Shown piece after piece: positions 10,172-22,207 of a DNA stretch of 64,000 nucleotides. This DNA is from Adiantum capillus-veneris (taxonomy: Eukaryota > Streptophyta > Polypodiopsida > Polypodiales > Pteridaceae). A program made the position numbers and the translations under genes. A model generated the notes under the pieces. It was given only the letters and a program-made list of their open reading frames with translations, was not told the origin of the DNA and did no database searches. Every line of letters begins with the position of its first letter. The stretch's first letter is position 1. Location of the stretch: assembly GCA_014529385.2 (NCBI GenBank), contig CM043971.1, positions 31,947,209-32,011,208 on the forward strand. The letters run 5' to 3'.

Positions 10172-11819
10172 ATTCTTCTCCATACAAATCATCATGCTAC
10201 CTCAGTGTTGATCAATTGTTGTGATTAGATAGAGTAGGCAAGATGGTGTAGCACGGGGCGCAAAACATGCGCTTATCGACATCTGCAGAGTATCATTCAG
10301 AGGGCCATTTTTCTTACTGATTTCTTCATCAGCAAGTTGAGCTCCTAAGCCCTTCATATTCATCAGTAACTTGCAGAACACCTCAGTCCTTAATGTTCAA
10401 GGCCATCAATGTCATGTCGGCATTTACCGCGCAATCACATTCGGACCCTTAATTTTTGGACAGTGGTAAGCATCTGGAGAGCCATCAGAGGCATTCTCCT
10501 GCAACATAGGCAATATTTCATTCACAATTTGTAGTGTTTAATGGGCTTTGCTCAATTGCTTTGAGCTGGCTATCCCATGTGAAGAGGAAGTTTAGTAGGG
10601 ACCTCAAGAAATGGTTCTGTTCATGTTGTGCCTTGATGTTCTGGTCTTTAATTGAGCCCCATTGCTGTTAACTGGCTACCATAGCATGAGATATGGATCA
10701 TGATTTACTCAAAATAGTGTCTGTAATTGTCGAGCAATCATACTTTATCCGGCGATGGCCGGGCGATGGCCGGCTCCATCGGGTTGGCGGTGGGCTCTTT
10801 CCAGCAAAGATTACTGGATTTGGTTGTGGTTGGTGATTGATTTACATACTACTCAATCAATGACACTATGTCATTCTCATGAATTTCTCTCCTTTTCTTC
10901 ACTAAATATATCAAGGATGAAGCTTGTTGCTATATGTAGGCACTACAGAAAATGAAATGGGAGATCTTTGGTACACCTGGATGCAGTTTGGTGGCAAATT
11001 GGGTGACCATGGCATTCATCGGTCTACAAGCGGGCCGGGGGGGTTCGGCCCCCTGGCCGCGCCTGGGCATTGAGCATGGTGCACAGCTTGAGAATGAAAA
11101 ACAATGAGTTTCTGTGGGTATTATCATACAAAGCCTTACCGAAGCTGTACTCCATATCTCAGTTCTTTCTAGGCAGACACAGGATGCTGAACTAATTGTA
11201 GACAATAATTGAGTATGCTAAATTCTAGATTTTAATATATCTACATCAGGCACATGCTGATTGCAAGGCTGTAAGACATCCCATGTGAAAGAATTATGCT
11301 CAAAAGACTCACTAATCAAAGTCACATGTGGACCCCCCTTGGAAGAGTACATTCACCTTACTTTTTTTATGGAAAGTCTTCCACACATCAAGTTTCCCAT
11401 ACAAAATTAAAATTGCCATCCTCTTCCAAATTGTCCTCCTATTTTTTTGTTTTGTTTTCGGAGTCGGGTAGGGCACGCCCGGCCGCTCCCCTCATACACC
11501 CAAAAAGTATACACGAAGAACGACCAGGACTATGCATCCAGAAACCGAAGGTAGTCGCTTTATTGTCCTTCTATTCTTCCTAAGAGAATGGTCACACAAT
11601 GCATAGTTATCCGGTACTTTTTGAAATAACTATGCCCTGTGCATGGTCACATGTGCACCGACTATTTGGCTTATATGCAACTATGTAATGCCTTCTGTAA
11701 TTTTTGCTGATTTTGGCATTCTTGCATTAACAACATCTTATTGATAACTATGCTTCGTGTGACCACATCCTAAGGTTCTACTTTGAGATTCTTAGTATTG
11801 GTTTGGTGATTATGAGGTG
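10172..11819. other. 3' flank of the ZF-HD gene and intergenic DNA
   Basis: No second gene seen. Short open frames lack motifs. Around 11030-11065 there is a GC-rich foldback (GGCCGGGGGGGTTCGGCC followed by CCCTGGCC). The ZF-HD 3' UTR should lie in the first few hundred bases, but no single polyadenylation signal stands out. Confidence 0.5.
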
Positions 11820-11917
11820 GGGAATCTCCCTCACCCCCACTGTTCCGGGCTAGAATAGGCGAGGCGGAGGTCGAGCCTGTTCCCTGTCCCGGAACAGTGG
11901 GGGTGAGGGAGATTCCC
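11820..11917. repeat. Perfect 30-bp inverted repeat with 38-nt loop (hairpin)
   Basis: The left arm 11820-11849 (starting GGGAATCTCCCTCACCC) is the exact reverse complement of 11888-11917. Outside the arms, pairing continues imperfectly for about 10 bases (ATGAGGTGG against CCATCCGTCAT). A transcript would form a long stem. It could be a young MIRNA-like foldback, a foldback mini-element or a remnant inverted duplication. No target-site duplication or TIR-family resemblance was recognised. Confidence 0.85.
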
Positions 11918-12899
11918 ATCCGTCATGCATTTTTCCTGTTCACTGTTAGAATGCTAATGCAATGGACGGTTGAGATTGCTTGATGTGCTGGAATACGCAG
12001 GCCCAAGGCATGACGGGTAAGGATTTATTTCACATTTTCAATTGGGCTACATACTATCATTTGGTCATTTGGGCACTCTTGGCCCGGTTCACATTGGCCA
12101 GAATGGGCTGCCCATAGGGACTTCTCACACTGAGGTTTCTAACTACTAACAAAAGAATTTGGTTTTGCTTACTTAGGCTTGTTATTCTAGACAAATGTGG
12201 CAACTCTCAACAAGCGACCACCACAGCAATTTTGGAAACCATGCAAGTTTCAAAACTCACCCCCCATAAGAGCAATTTCATGAAATGAGTCTCGATACTC
12301 AACCTCAAAATATCTAAGCATTGATTTTTTATCCTTTTAGGGCTTGTATTAAGGTAGTTGCTATGACCTTGTGTGTTCACAAGTTGTTTATATGCCACGT
12401 TTATGAGAACACAACAAGAAGCAAACCCAATATGGGGTGGAAGCAAGGGAAGGTGGTACAAAATGTTCACTTTTCAAGTGCAAAGATACAAAGAGTGGCT
12501 AGGTGGCAAGATGGCTCACATCCGATGATTTTTTAAACAGGAAATAATATCTCGAGTACACAAGAAATCTGAGTTTTTGAACTTAAAGCACTCAATATTA
12601 TGACATTTTTTGCTACTACATGCACCCCTTGAGTTCACTCCCCCTCCCCCTCCCTCTAACAACATAATAGAGAGTTTGAGACTTTAGAGCCGATTTGGGA
12701 ATCCTCAATGTCTTAAAGATTTGGCCATATGGACAAATCTCAAACTATTTGTTAAGGTCCACTCTTTCCCAAGGTAGTACTTGAAAAGCTCTTTCTAGCC
12801 ATGATCTCAAAACTTTGGCTAGGATTTGGCCATGTGGTCAAATCTTCAACTTAATTTGGAATGTGGAAATTGGGAAATTCCCAAATTCACTAATATGGT

Positions 12900-12933
<34 letters not shown>

Positions 12934-13860
12934 CATTCCACCATCATCGTCATCAGCAACATCTACAAGAATCAATCACATCTACTCCTCAGTTTCACGA
13001 AGGCATCACCTTGCCCACCTCACATTGTGTGTCCTCATCCACCTCACATTACACACTCTTAATCATGTTTTTCTGAGCTCATTTCTCTTGTGGCTCCAGT
13101 GATCACGTAGATATCCATCAATATGTGGAAAGCTAGGAAGCAACTTCTTAATATGGTTTGTCCATGGAAGCTAATCTTTTCCAACTCGTAGGAGCAAAGG
13201 ATTGATGAGCACTAGCTCACTGTGTTCAACATCGAAGCAAGAAGATTTCTTTGCATCGATTGCACCCTTAATTTGTTGAACCGTGTACTAAGCTTTATCA
13301 CCTTGTTTATCATGCCACCTCTATAACCAAGGAAATTGCTTTGAGCTTGCAGTGTTATATATTTTGGAGCATTGTAAAGATACCACCCGAGACCCCAATG
13401 GCCACAACATTGCATGGGCAGCTTTTGGGAAGCAAATGGTGAACCATTGCAGAAAATTTCCTTGAGGAATGCAAAAGAAGATTAACAACTTGTTGGCACA
13501 AAATGAGGGTGGATCCAATAGGGTTAGTGAGCGAGCTTCTATCATGCCAACATGCGGCAATCTAGAAAACTATAAACATGTTCAATAGGAATCTATGCAG
13601 GAAGAGGTAGCTTATGGGGGCTAGGACTTAGTGGTACAACGCGATACATCATGGATAGAGATTGACTTGAAGATGATGGAAAAAACTATTGGCACGATCG
13701 CTAACTAGAGTAAAAGATGTAACATCCACGATTCAATGGAAGTAGAAACAGCTTGAGATCATGCAACAATCCATGTGGAAGATCAAGGTGTAATCATCGA
13801 TAGCTTCACTGCTTATAAGGAAAATTAAGAAGCTTCAAACCAAGTGCAATAAAACTAAGG
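11918..13860. other. No gene seen; AT-rich with one CT microsatellite
   Basis: Open frames are short and unsupported. A (CT)n tract lies at 12902-12931. The stretch 13500-13830 has a weak coding look but is full of stops in all frames, so it may be a very old retroelement remnant. Confidence 0.45.
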
Positions 13861-14471
13861 GGATTCCTAACAAAGATAGCCCATCTTTTGTAGTCCTTGA
13901 GGCTTTGATTTCTACCCTTTCACATGTAGTTGAGAGTTCAACATCACCAATATGAAGGCATCTGTAGCTCTTGTATAAGTATGACATCGTTGCTCTATTT
14001 GCTCTCTCCTCAATTTTGTACTTTATAAAGTACCCTTTGGAGATGTCTAAAGTGCCTTTGTGGTACCACAAGCACCTTTCTTTGCACTGTAGGTAACTTG
14101 AAAGGTCTTTATATACTTGTAGGTTTTTTGAAAATACGTGAAGAAACTGTCGAAATTCTCTTTGTACTTGCAAAAAAGGCCATTTTTAGGTCTTGTAGGT
14201 ACTTGTAAAGGTATTTTTCTTATGCAGAGTCGATGTAAAGTATATGAAAATTGTGTTCTAGAATCTAAAATACCTTTATTGGCCTATAGATGTTTTGTAG
14301 ATTCTACAGGTCCTACATTATTGCAGTTGTTGAGATCTTTCAAATGTATCTTATAAAGCTATCAAAGTTGTGTATGGGGCCATAGGTATTTTTAAGGTAC
14401 CATAGGTGCCTCCATAGATACTATGTCTACTCCAAGGCATTTTGTAATTTTCCTCACCAAGTTCTAAGTTG
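13861..14471. repeat. Decayed short-motif repeat field (TAGGTACTT-like)
   Basis: Variants of TTGTAGGTACTTG, CATAGGTGCC and AAAGTACC recur every 20-40 bases. The same texture resumes after the TRIM-like element (16420-16647) and after the second Ty3 element (22208 on), so these are one older repeat field split by later insertions. Confidence 0.5.
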
Positions 14472-14476
14472 TCTTT

Positions 14477-14765
14477 TGAAAGGTGTTGAGGCTATGGTGG
14501 ATGACGATGTGGAGGAGCCATGGCAGCTTGAGCGTGTGCAGAGCAAAGGGAGAAGATGAGAGGGAGCGAGAGACTACGACACTAAAAATAACGCTTCTTT
14601 TTTATTTGATTTGTAAAAGCTTTACATATCTAAGGTAGATCTTTCCATGCAACTCAAGTAAAAGAGGGTCTCTCTCTAAATGTATCTGCATGATATAGGA
14701 GAGCATTCCCATAAGTAGACACTTATTGAACCAGGGCTTGTGAACCAAGGCTTGGAAACCCAACA
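14477..14765 (-). repeat. LTR (left copy) of the TRIM-like element
   Basis: 289 bp, TG...CA ends. It matches 16139-16414 closely (for example GTGGATGACGATGTGGAGGA and GAGACTACGACACTAAAAAT), with scattered substitutions and small indels, so the insertion is not very recent. Confidence 0.85.
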
Positions 14766-15051
14766 ATCCGCCCCTCAAGCCCGAACTTGACTTACCGCTC
14801 TCATGATACCTCGAGTTTTGGGTGTACTCGTCAACCGTGAGTATTAAGTTCTCTCACAACCAAGGGTTCAGTGGTACACCCATAACTTGGTGCTACTATT
14901 AAGCTACCAACAAATGGAGTTTTTGGTTTACTTCCAAACCTTGGGTTTTGGTTTACCCAATAACCTCACAAAGATTTGTTTACAAAAATGAGGTCTTGAA
15001 TAAAAAATTGATATTTTAGAAAGGTCTTACCACTTTGTATGTGTGGTGGTC

Positions 15052-15394
15052 TCTATAACCCATACAAATTTGTGAGGCATGGCAATAACTGACAATCGAT
15101 AATGTAAAAGAAGGCTTTGACTAATATTCTTGACAAAAGACAAACCATAAGTCTATGACACTGAACAAGGAAAAATTGCTTTTTGAACTCTATGTTGAGG
15201 TCGAAGTAGACTATTGAAAAAGTCTATAACCCATACAAATTTGTGAGGAATGGCAATAACTGACAATTGATCATGTAAAAGAAGGCTTTGACTAATATTC
15301 TTGACAAAAGACAAACCATAAGTCTATGACACTGAACAAGGAAAAATAGCTTTTTGAACTCTATGTTGAGGTCGAAGTAGACTATTGAAAAAGT
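15052..15394. repeat. 171-bp tandem duplication inside the TRIM-like element
   Basis: Units 15052-15222 and 15223-15394 are nearly identical (TCTATAACCCATACAAATTT through ACTATTGAAAAAGT). High identity shows a local duplication later than, or independent of, LTR divergence. Confidence 0.88.
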
Positions 15395-16138
15395 CATCAC
15401 TGGCTTTCTTTTTGCTACTCTGATTTTGGAGTCGCCCTTTTTCTCTCCTTCTCCATGTATGAAAACCTAAAAACCATTGAATTCGTTGAATTTGTCAAAT
15501 TTTATGCCATATTTGAAGTTTGACAAAATGTGATGACGAGGACCTTTGTTGACTATGACCCTCTTGAAGAGCTTTGTCTTTTTCTTCTCGGTCTCAATCT
15601 CTCCTTGCTATCATTTGCTCTCATTGCCCATTGTGGGTGTTTTGATATGCTCTATATGTAGGTACCATCGTCGTCTAGCACCACTACCTAGCAGTGTTTT
15701 GATCCACTGGCCAACTTCATAGAAGCATTTTAAAAATCTTGTCAGATAGTTGCAGATGGAATTTCAAAAAGCAGCACATTTATCGCTATAAAGCTTTGCT
15801 ACATTGTTTCAAAATGCTTTGTAACAACAACTAGAAAAAGCTTGGTGGCGTTGTGGCTATTTGGCAATGTCAACTGCCTACCATCTTAGAGAGGCGTTTT
15901 GAGAAGTTATGCCTTGGAGCCCATAGCACAGCATTTTGATATGCTATTGTCATGGAGCAAGTACATCTGCACTACTACAGCATTTTAGAACGCCCACATG
16001 CAACCACCTAGGCTTTGCTAGGGCTACCAATGGACAATTTCTTAAGATCGCGTGAGCTCTTCTTGCCGCTTGAACGCTCTACAAACGGTGACGTCTTGAG
16101 AGGTTATCCCTGCCACACATAGCTGCTTTGGTACCATG

Positions 16139-16414
16139 TGAAAGGTGTTGAAACTATGGTGGATGACGATGTGGAGGAGCCATGGAAGTTTGAGCGTGTG
16201 TAGAGCAAAGGGGGAAGATAAAAGGGAGTGAGAGACTACGACACTAAAAATAATGCTTCTTTTTTATTTGATTTGTAAAAGCTTTACATATATAAGGTAG
16301 ATCTTTCCATGCAAGCTCAACTAAAAGAGGGGCTCTCACTAAATATATATGCATGCTATAGGGGATCATTCCCACAGGTAGACACTTACTAAACTAGGGC
16401 TTGGAAAACCAACA
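16139..16414 (-). repeat. LTR (right copy) of the TRIM-like element
   Basis: 276 bp. It is the upstream LTR when the element is read on the minus strand and is adjacent to the primer-binding site at about 16126-16137. Confidence 0.85.
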
Positions 16415-16419
16415 TCTTT

Positions 16420-16647
16420 TAGGGCCATTTGTGTTTTGTAGGTTATAGCTAGATACATCAATATGTACTTGTGCGACTCCATAGGTGCTTTTTAAAGTAC
16501 CTAAACAAATTCTCCAAACTGCCTATTACCTAGGTTTGCCTATCAATATTTGGTAGGCCTTAGTTGTCTCTATTCTATCACAGGGGCTCTATAGGTATCA
16601 TAGTACTATCGTAGGTTTGTTTCTACGATCTAAACATAGGTCACAGT
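16420..16647. repeat. ~85-bp repeat field, left part, ending at the Ty3 insertion point
   Basis: Contains the unit GTGCTCTATAGGTATCATAG ... TAGGTTTGTTTCTACGATC ... AACATAGGTCACA ... TTGTCTCTATT. The unit continues directly after the second Ty3 element at 22208, which shows that the element inserted into it. Confidence 0.65.
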
Positions 16648-18211
16648 TGTCATAAAATCTAATATCTAACCAACCCAAATGATTTTCTCATATTGAACTT
16701 AGCATCTAATATGGGATATTAAACGGGGACAAGAGTTAGAATATAGACATGTGCTTATGGAATTATGTCAACATGGGGCCAAGGTTAAAGGGGTCCAAAG
16801 GAGAGATGGTCTATCAAAGTACAAGGCTAGCTAATGGAGCTTAAATACCTTAGGGATAGCTTGTCAAAGAGCAAGGTTAGTGAATAGAGCTTAAAGACCT
16901 TAGGGTTAGCTTCATTAAAGACCTCCAAAGGTTAGTGTTAAAAGTCCGCAAGCTAAGGATGTGCTTGAGATGGGAACCCGGCCCAAGCTTGAGGTGCTTG
17001 TCATGCTTGTTGACTAAGGTGATTCATGTGCTTGAGGTGCTTATTGACTAAGGTGCTAAGGTGCCCCATGACTAAGGTGCTTGAGGGTCCTGAGGTGTTC
17101 CACAAAGTCAAAGCACATCCCTACACAGGGGGGGGGGGGGGGGGGGGGCTCTCATTGGAGCCTCATTGTACGAGCTAGAGAGAGAACACACACGCTCTCA
17201 CACAAGTCAAGCCTTGCCTAATGAAGCAACATGGACACGTGTCAAGTTCCTCTCCATGTTTCCCTCATAAGGTGCCTAAAGCCTATTGATTGGCCTCTCA
17301 AGGGGTCCAATGATAATTTAGCTAATTTAATTAATTGTGTATGCATTTATCAAGTCCTCTCTCTCAAAGGGGAAAGGGGGACACTTGTCCCAAGGCTAGC
17401 ATGCTTGCTTGATATGCACTCTGCATGCGATTGTCCAGGCTTGAAGGGGTCCAATGAGCTTCCATCATGAGCTAGAAGAGGGGCTAGCTTGGGGGGGGGT
17501 ATACTCTCCCCCACGCACACACACACTCTCATGGTGTGAAGTGCAAAGTGCAAGAGCTCCATCTCCTTCTCTGAGCTTGTTGAGAAGTTGAGAGCCTACA
17601 CCAACACTCTTGGCTATGGAATGCAAATCCCACCAAGAGCCATGCTCCAATGCTTAAGCTTTCCATCTTCTCCATCTTCATTACTATGCTATTATGTATG
17701 CTAAGCAAGAAGAGTGATGATAAGTGAGGAACTATTTCTTTTTCCTATGAATGTTTCTTCCTCCTCCCTACCCTCGTTCCCCGCTAGCTCTCTCCACCTT
17801 TGAAGGTGTTTGAGGCCTTGGGACTGAGGCCGGGGATGGTTAATTCTTTTTACAAATTCTATGTTATACTCGTGATGCATGAAGATTTCCATATTCATTG
17901 CATCACCTAGGTCACAAGGAACACAAAGATTGTATTGTACCAAGTCTCTCTTGATGGGGGAATCTATAGTACAAAGGCCTATTGGAGGGGGGATCGGCTC
18001 CACATAAATCCGGTCCCCAATTGTTGTCAAGTTCTCTAGCTCTCTCTCTCTTGAAAAAGTATTGTTCATGCCAAGTTAATTAAGTATGATGGCTATGTTG
18101 CTACCGCTAATTAAGTTCACCCTCTTTGTTCTCAAAGTAGACTCACAAAAATGCTCACTCTAATTCTCTCGATTCCGCTATTCTCAAAGTTCATATGCCA
18201 TTTCCGTTATA
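16648..18211 (+). repeat. 5' LTR of the second Ty3 element
   Basis: Starts TGTCATAA, ends TTCCGTTATA (the terminal CA appears mutated) and aligns with the LTR at 2795-4415. It contains short tandem repeats of CTTGAGGTGCTT/GACTAAGGTGCT (16980-17090) and a 21-base G run (17128-17148). Confidence 0.8.
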
Positions 18212-18212
18212 T

Positions 18213-18224
18213 TGGTATTAGAGC
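18213..18224 (+). promoter_or_regulatory. Primer-binding site of the second Ty3 element
   Basis: TGGTATTAGAGC directly follows the 5' LTR. It differs by one base from TGGTATCAGAGC, the complement of the 3' end of plant initiator tRNA-Met, the usual minus-strand primer. Confidence 0.8.
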
Positions 18225-18617
18225 TGTTGGTTTCTCTTTCCTTGCTTAAGAAGAGAGGTTCTTGGGAATGTTCATTGCAATAGGGTAAGTGGGACAAGTA
18301 TCTATTATCTTGGTTGAGAAGGACTTAGTTTGAGGTACACCGTTGGGAACTAATGGAGTCTTTTGGGGCTTGCCTTTGGCTTAACCATTATTGAGCTATG
18401 AGCAAGCTCAACAGGAACCATAATCAACCGAGCAATGTTAGACCCTCTCCACTAGTCTTTCCAATCAACAGTGTCTAACCACGGGTGTGACTGCTTGAGA
18501 ACTAACTTTCAAAGGAAAGAAAGAGTAGCACCTAAGGTTTTTGAGGGTACCAAAGCACAAAGTAATTCTATACATAAGTTTAATTAGCATGGCTAAGACA
18601 ATAACCAAGAGAGTAGA

Positions 18618-21600
18618 ATGAACATTGATAACTTTTATTTTGCACATGAAGGTGCTAATGATGATGCCCCCATGCTTGTTAATTACCTTGTTACTAGGCT
18701 GCAGCAGGCTATAGGCAACCCTGCTTTGCAAGCCGAAGTTACCCAACAACTTTGTGCTTATGGAATTTCCCTTCCTCTCCAAGAGGAGAGAGAGCTTAGG
18801 AGTCCTCTTGATGAGACTCCCAAAACAAGACTCTCTCCAATAAGAGAGGAGGAATCCAAAGAATAAGAAAGAAGCGAATCCCTAAGTTCCTCTAAAGATG
18901 TGGCTCCGCAAAGACGGGCGGCCTAGATGGTCGCCAACTCCTCCCAAGAGGAAGCGGTCAACCCATAGTCCTTCACCTCGTCACTCCGAAAGGGAAGAGA
19001 GGAAACAAAGGAAGAAAAATACAAGAAAGAGTTCACCCTCTTCTCCTTCTTCTTCATATTCCTCCTCTTTCGACGAAAGCAATAGCTATTCTCCTAGAGA
19101 ATACAAGAGGAGAGGAAATCACAAATCTTACCCTGCATGGTGAAGGTCCTAAAAACTCAAGAAGTTCAAAGAGGGAGGAAAGAGTGTCTCTTTTCTCACC
19201 TATGATGGCACCTTTGGTGCTACCAACAAAGTATTGGCCTTCATCCAGCAATTTGATGTGGCCTTTGGAGATGAGGGCTTCACAAAGTCCTCTAAGCTAC
19301 GTCATGTGGCTATGCACTTCCAAAAGTCTGCTCGTCAATGGTGGGCTAGCCTTCATGGCAACGGTGAGGCCCCAAAGACATGGAAAACTCTACAAGTTAC
19401 CATCATGAAGCAATTCCTCCAAGCGATGCAAAGGACAAAGTGCTTACCGAATGGCGGAGCTTAAAGCTGCTCTTTAACGATTCTATCCACAAATACGTGG
19501 ACAAGTTTTGGGATTTACATCTCAAGGCTACTGTCTTCAAAAGATAGACTTCACCGAGCAAAAGCAACAATCCTGTGTACGAACAAATGGCAGAGTACAT
19601 CAACTCCCAATGCCCTGGTTCTATCACCGAAGTTATCCACCACAATATGGTTGCTTCGCGCATCAATTTCCAACAAGAGGCTAGAAGGAATTCCAAGCCC
19701 ATGGAAAGCAAAGACAAAAGTGATGCAAAGGGGAAAACCAATGCCCAAAATTCTTCCCAAGGCAATTCGAACAACAACAACAACAACAATCGGTCCAAAA
19801 AGAAGGAATCTTACAAAGGTAAAAATAAACTCTCTTCTGAAGAGCTTGAATCTTTTCATAAGGACCACAAAGGTTTTAAGTGTGAGGAGCAAAAACATGG
19901 CTATCATTCTTGCCCCAAGAGAAATGGCCCCAGTGAGAATTCTAGAGCTTCCACGATCAAAGCTCCAAAAGAGGATGCTCATTGCAAAGGATCACCTCCC
20001 TCCTATGCTTGGGGAAAAGTAAGGGAGCATGATGCCTTCATCTTGTTTGGCCCTGGCTCTACTCACAGTTTCATATCAACGGAGTTGACCACTAAGTTGG
20101 GCATTCAAGCTTTCAAGATGGGAGATACTGTAACTATCAATGTAGGTTTCAAGGGATAGCAAGCCTCCGTTACTCCCTTGATTGGGAAGTTGAGTCTTCA
20201 TGTCCAAAGCTACGTCGACAAAGAAGACTTTTTCATCTCTCCTCTCCAACATGTTATCCTAGGGGCACCACGGTTCAACCGTATGGCTACCAACATGAAG
20301 TTTCCTAAAAGGAGAATCTACTTCACCTACAAGGAAAAGAGCATGTATATAGATGCTAGTGAGTTCGATCATACTATACCACTTGTAAATTCACCTGCTT
20401 TTGATAAGTCATGAAAAGCTCAATTTTTGCATGTATGATTTTTGTCAAAGAGTCCCTAAAAGGTCCTAATGTTTTGTCAAATGTAAATGGTAGGAATCAA
20501 GAAGATTTAGACTTATCTAATTTTCTAAATGGATTCCATGATGTGTTCATCGATGATATCCCTACGGACTTACCTCCAAAATGAGGGGATGATGACCATC
20601 GAATTAAGCTCCTACCAGGAATCTCACCACCTAATAAGCCTCCTTATCGAGTTTCCTAAGCTCAACAAGAGGAGATCATGAGGCAAGTACAAGAATTGGT
20701 AGACAAAGGGATGGTGAGGCCTAGCTCCTCTCCCTTTTGTTCTCCAGTCCTTTTAGTGCAAAAGAAAGATGGTACATACAAATGTGTGTGGACTATCGAG
20801 CACTAAACCATATCAGTATCAAAAACAGATTTCCCATACCACGGGTAGAAGATCTGTTTGATAAGCTACAAGATTTTACCTACTTGAGTAGGATTGACCT
20901 TAAAAGTGGATATCATCAAATAAGGATAGTGAATGAAATATTCTAAAGACCACGTTTCATACAACGTTTGGTCTTTATGAATATCTACTCATGCCTTTTG
21001 GCTTGACTAATGCGCCAGCCACATTCAATCATTTAATGGAGAAAATCTTTAGACCCTGGCGCAAATTCACTGGAGTGTTCTTTGATAATATCATCATCTA
21101 CTCCAAGTCCTTGGAGGAACACAAGCAACATCCCCAGGTAATTTTTCAAGCTTTGAGGGAGAACAAGCTTTTTATCAATCAAAAGAAGAGCAAATTTTTC
21201 CTTCAAGCGATTCAGTACTTAGGTCATATTATCTCTCAAGATTGTATCCGTATGGATCCATCAAAGTTGGAGGTAATAAAAGCATGGTCTAACCCAAGGA
21301 ATCTATATGAGCTAAAAAGTTTTTTTGGTATGTGTGTATACTATAGACACTTCATAGCAAAATTCTCTAATATAGCAAGACCATTACATAACAAAGAAGA
21401 ATGTTAAGTACTCATGGACTGCTAAGGAGAAAAATGGTTTTGACAAACTCAAAGAGAAGCTTACCTCCCAACCAGTCCATATGTTTCCGGATCTCTCAAA
21501 GCCATTTAAGGACCAATGTGATGCTTATGGTGATTGCCTTGGAGAAGTCTTGCTTCAAGAAGGGCATGCCATAGAATATGAGAGCCGAAGGCTCAATGCC

Positions 21601-21742
21601 GATGAACGAGTCTTGGGCATATATGAAAAAGAGCTTTTAGTTGTTCTACATGCCCTAGACACATGGAAGCACTATCTATTGGGGACTCCATTATTTTGCG
21701 AGCGGACCACCAAAGTCTCAAGTACTTCATGACGCAAACCAA
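18618..21742 (+). pseudogene. Decayed Ty3 gag-pol (gag, protease, RT, partial RNase H)
   Basis: Gag begins at the ATG at 18618 (MNIDNFYFAHEGAND). A basic Ser-rich stretch and the retrotransposon gag core (FIQQFDVAFGDEGF, then SARQWWASLHG, 19234-19420) follow in different frames. A degenerate Cys/His knuckle (FKCEEQKHGYHSC) lies at ~19875, and protease at ~20030 reads FGPGSTHSFIS where an Asp-Ser/Thr-Gly site is expected, so the catalytic Asp is missing. RT occurs in two frames: VDYRALN and DLKSGYHQ at 20750-20930, and FFDNIIIYS at ~21080, where one catalytic Asp of the DD pair is Asn. RNase H (QCDAYGDCLGEVLLQEGH) runs to the deletion at ~21742. Several frameshifts and stops make this non-functional. 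Confidence 0.88.
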
Positions 21743-21743
21743 G

Positions 21744-22207
21744 CTTTCCTATGAATGTTTCTTCTTCCTCTTCCCTACCCTCATTCCCCACTAGATCTCT
21801 CCACCTTTGAAGGTGTTTGAGGCCTTGGGACTGAGGCTGGGGATGGTTAATGATTTTTACAAAGTCTTTGTTATTCTCGTGATGCATGCAGCTTTCCATT
21901 TCATTGCATCACCTAGGTCACAAGGAACACAAAGATTGTATTGTACCAAGTCTCTCTTGATGGGAGATACAAAAGCCTATTGGAAAGGGGACCAGCTCCA
22001 CATAAATCCGGTCCTCAACTGTCGTCAAGTTCTCTAACTCTATCTCGTGCAAAAGTATTGTTCATGCCAAGTTAATTAAGTATAATGGTTATGTTGCTAC
22101 AGCTAATTAAGTTCACCCTCTATGTTTTCAAAGTAGTCTCACAAAAATGCTCACTCTAATTCTCTTAATTCCGCTATTCTCAAAGTTCATAGACCATTTC
22201 CATTACA
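21744..22207 (+). repeat. Truncated 3' LTR of the second Ty3 element
   Basis: Matches 17737-18211 of the same element's 5' LTR (TTCCTATGAATGTTTCTTC at the join; CATTTCCATTACA at the end). The junction with RNase H shares only 2-3 bases, typical of illegitimate recombination. Confidence 0.82.

Larger units (their letters stand above)
14477..16414 (-). mobile_element. TRIM-like non-autonomous LTR retrotransposon, minus strand
   Basis: Two direct repeats, 14477-14765 (289 bp) and 16139-16414 (276 bp), begin TGAAAGGTGTTG and end CCAACA. The 5-bp target duplication TCTTT is present at 14472-14476 and 16415-16419. Orientation is minus: read on that strand, the first LTR is followed by TGGTACCAAAGC, close to the usual initiator-Met primer site TGGTATCAGAGC, and a purine-rich GAGGGGCGGAT precedes the other LTR. 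The internal 1.37 kb has no coding capacity, which fits a terminal-repeat retrotransposon in miniature that depends on another element's enzymes. Confidence 0.82.
16648..22207 (+). mobile_element. Second Ty3 chromovirus-family element, decayed and internally deleted
   Basis: 5' LTR 16648-18211, primer site 18213-18224, decayed gag-protease-RT-RNase H to about 21742, then a truncated 3' LTR (21744-22207). Integrase, chromodomain, the polypurine tract and about 1.1 kb of the 3' LTR are gone. The RNase H sequence passes straight into LTR sequence at TTCCTATGAATG. Flanks read CAGT on the left and TAGT on the right, a possible imperfect target duplication. It is the same family as the element at 1-4415. 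Confidence 0.85.

Noticed and set aside
11029-11070. GC-rich foldback taken as an rRNA or organelle fragment
   Set aside because: Short hairpin only; no recognisable rRNA or organelle sequence on either side.
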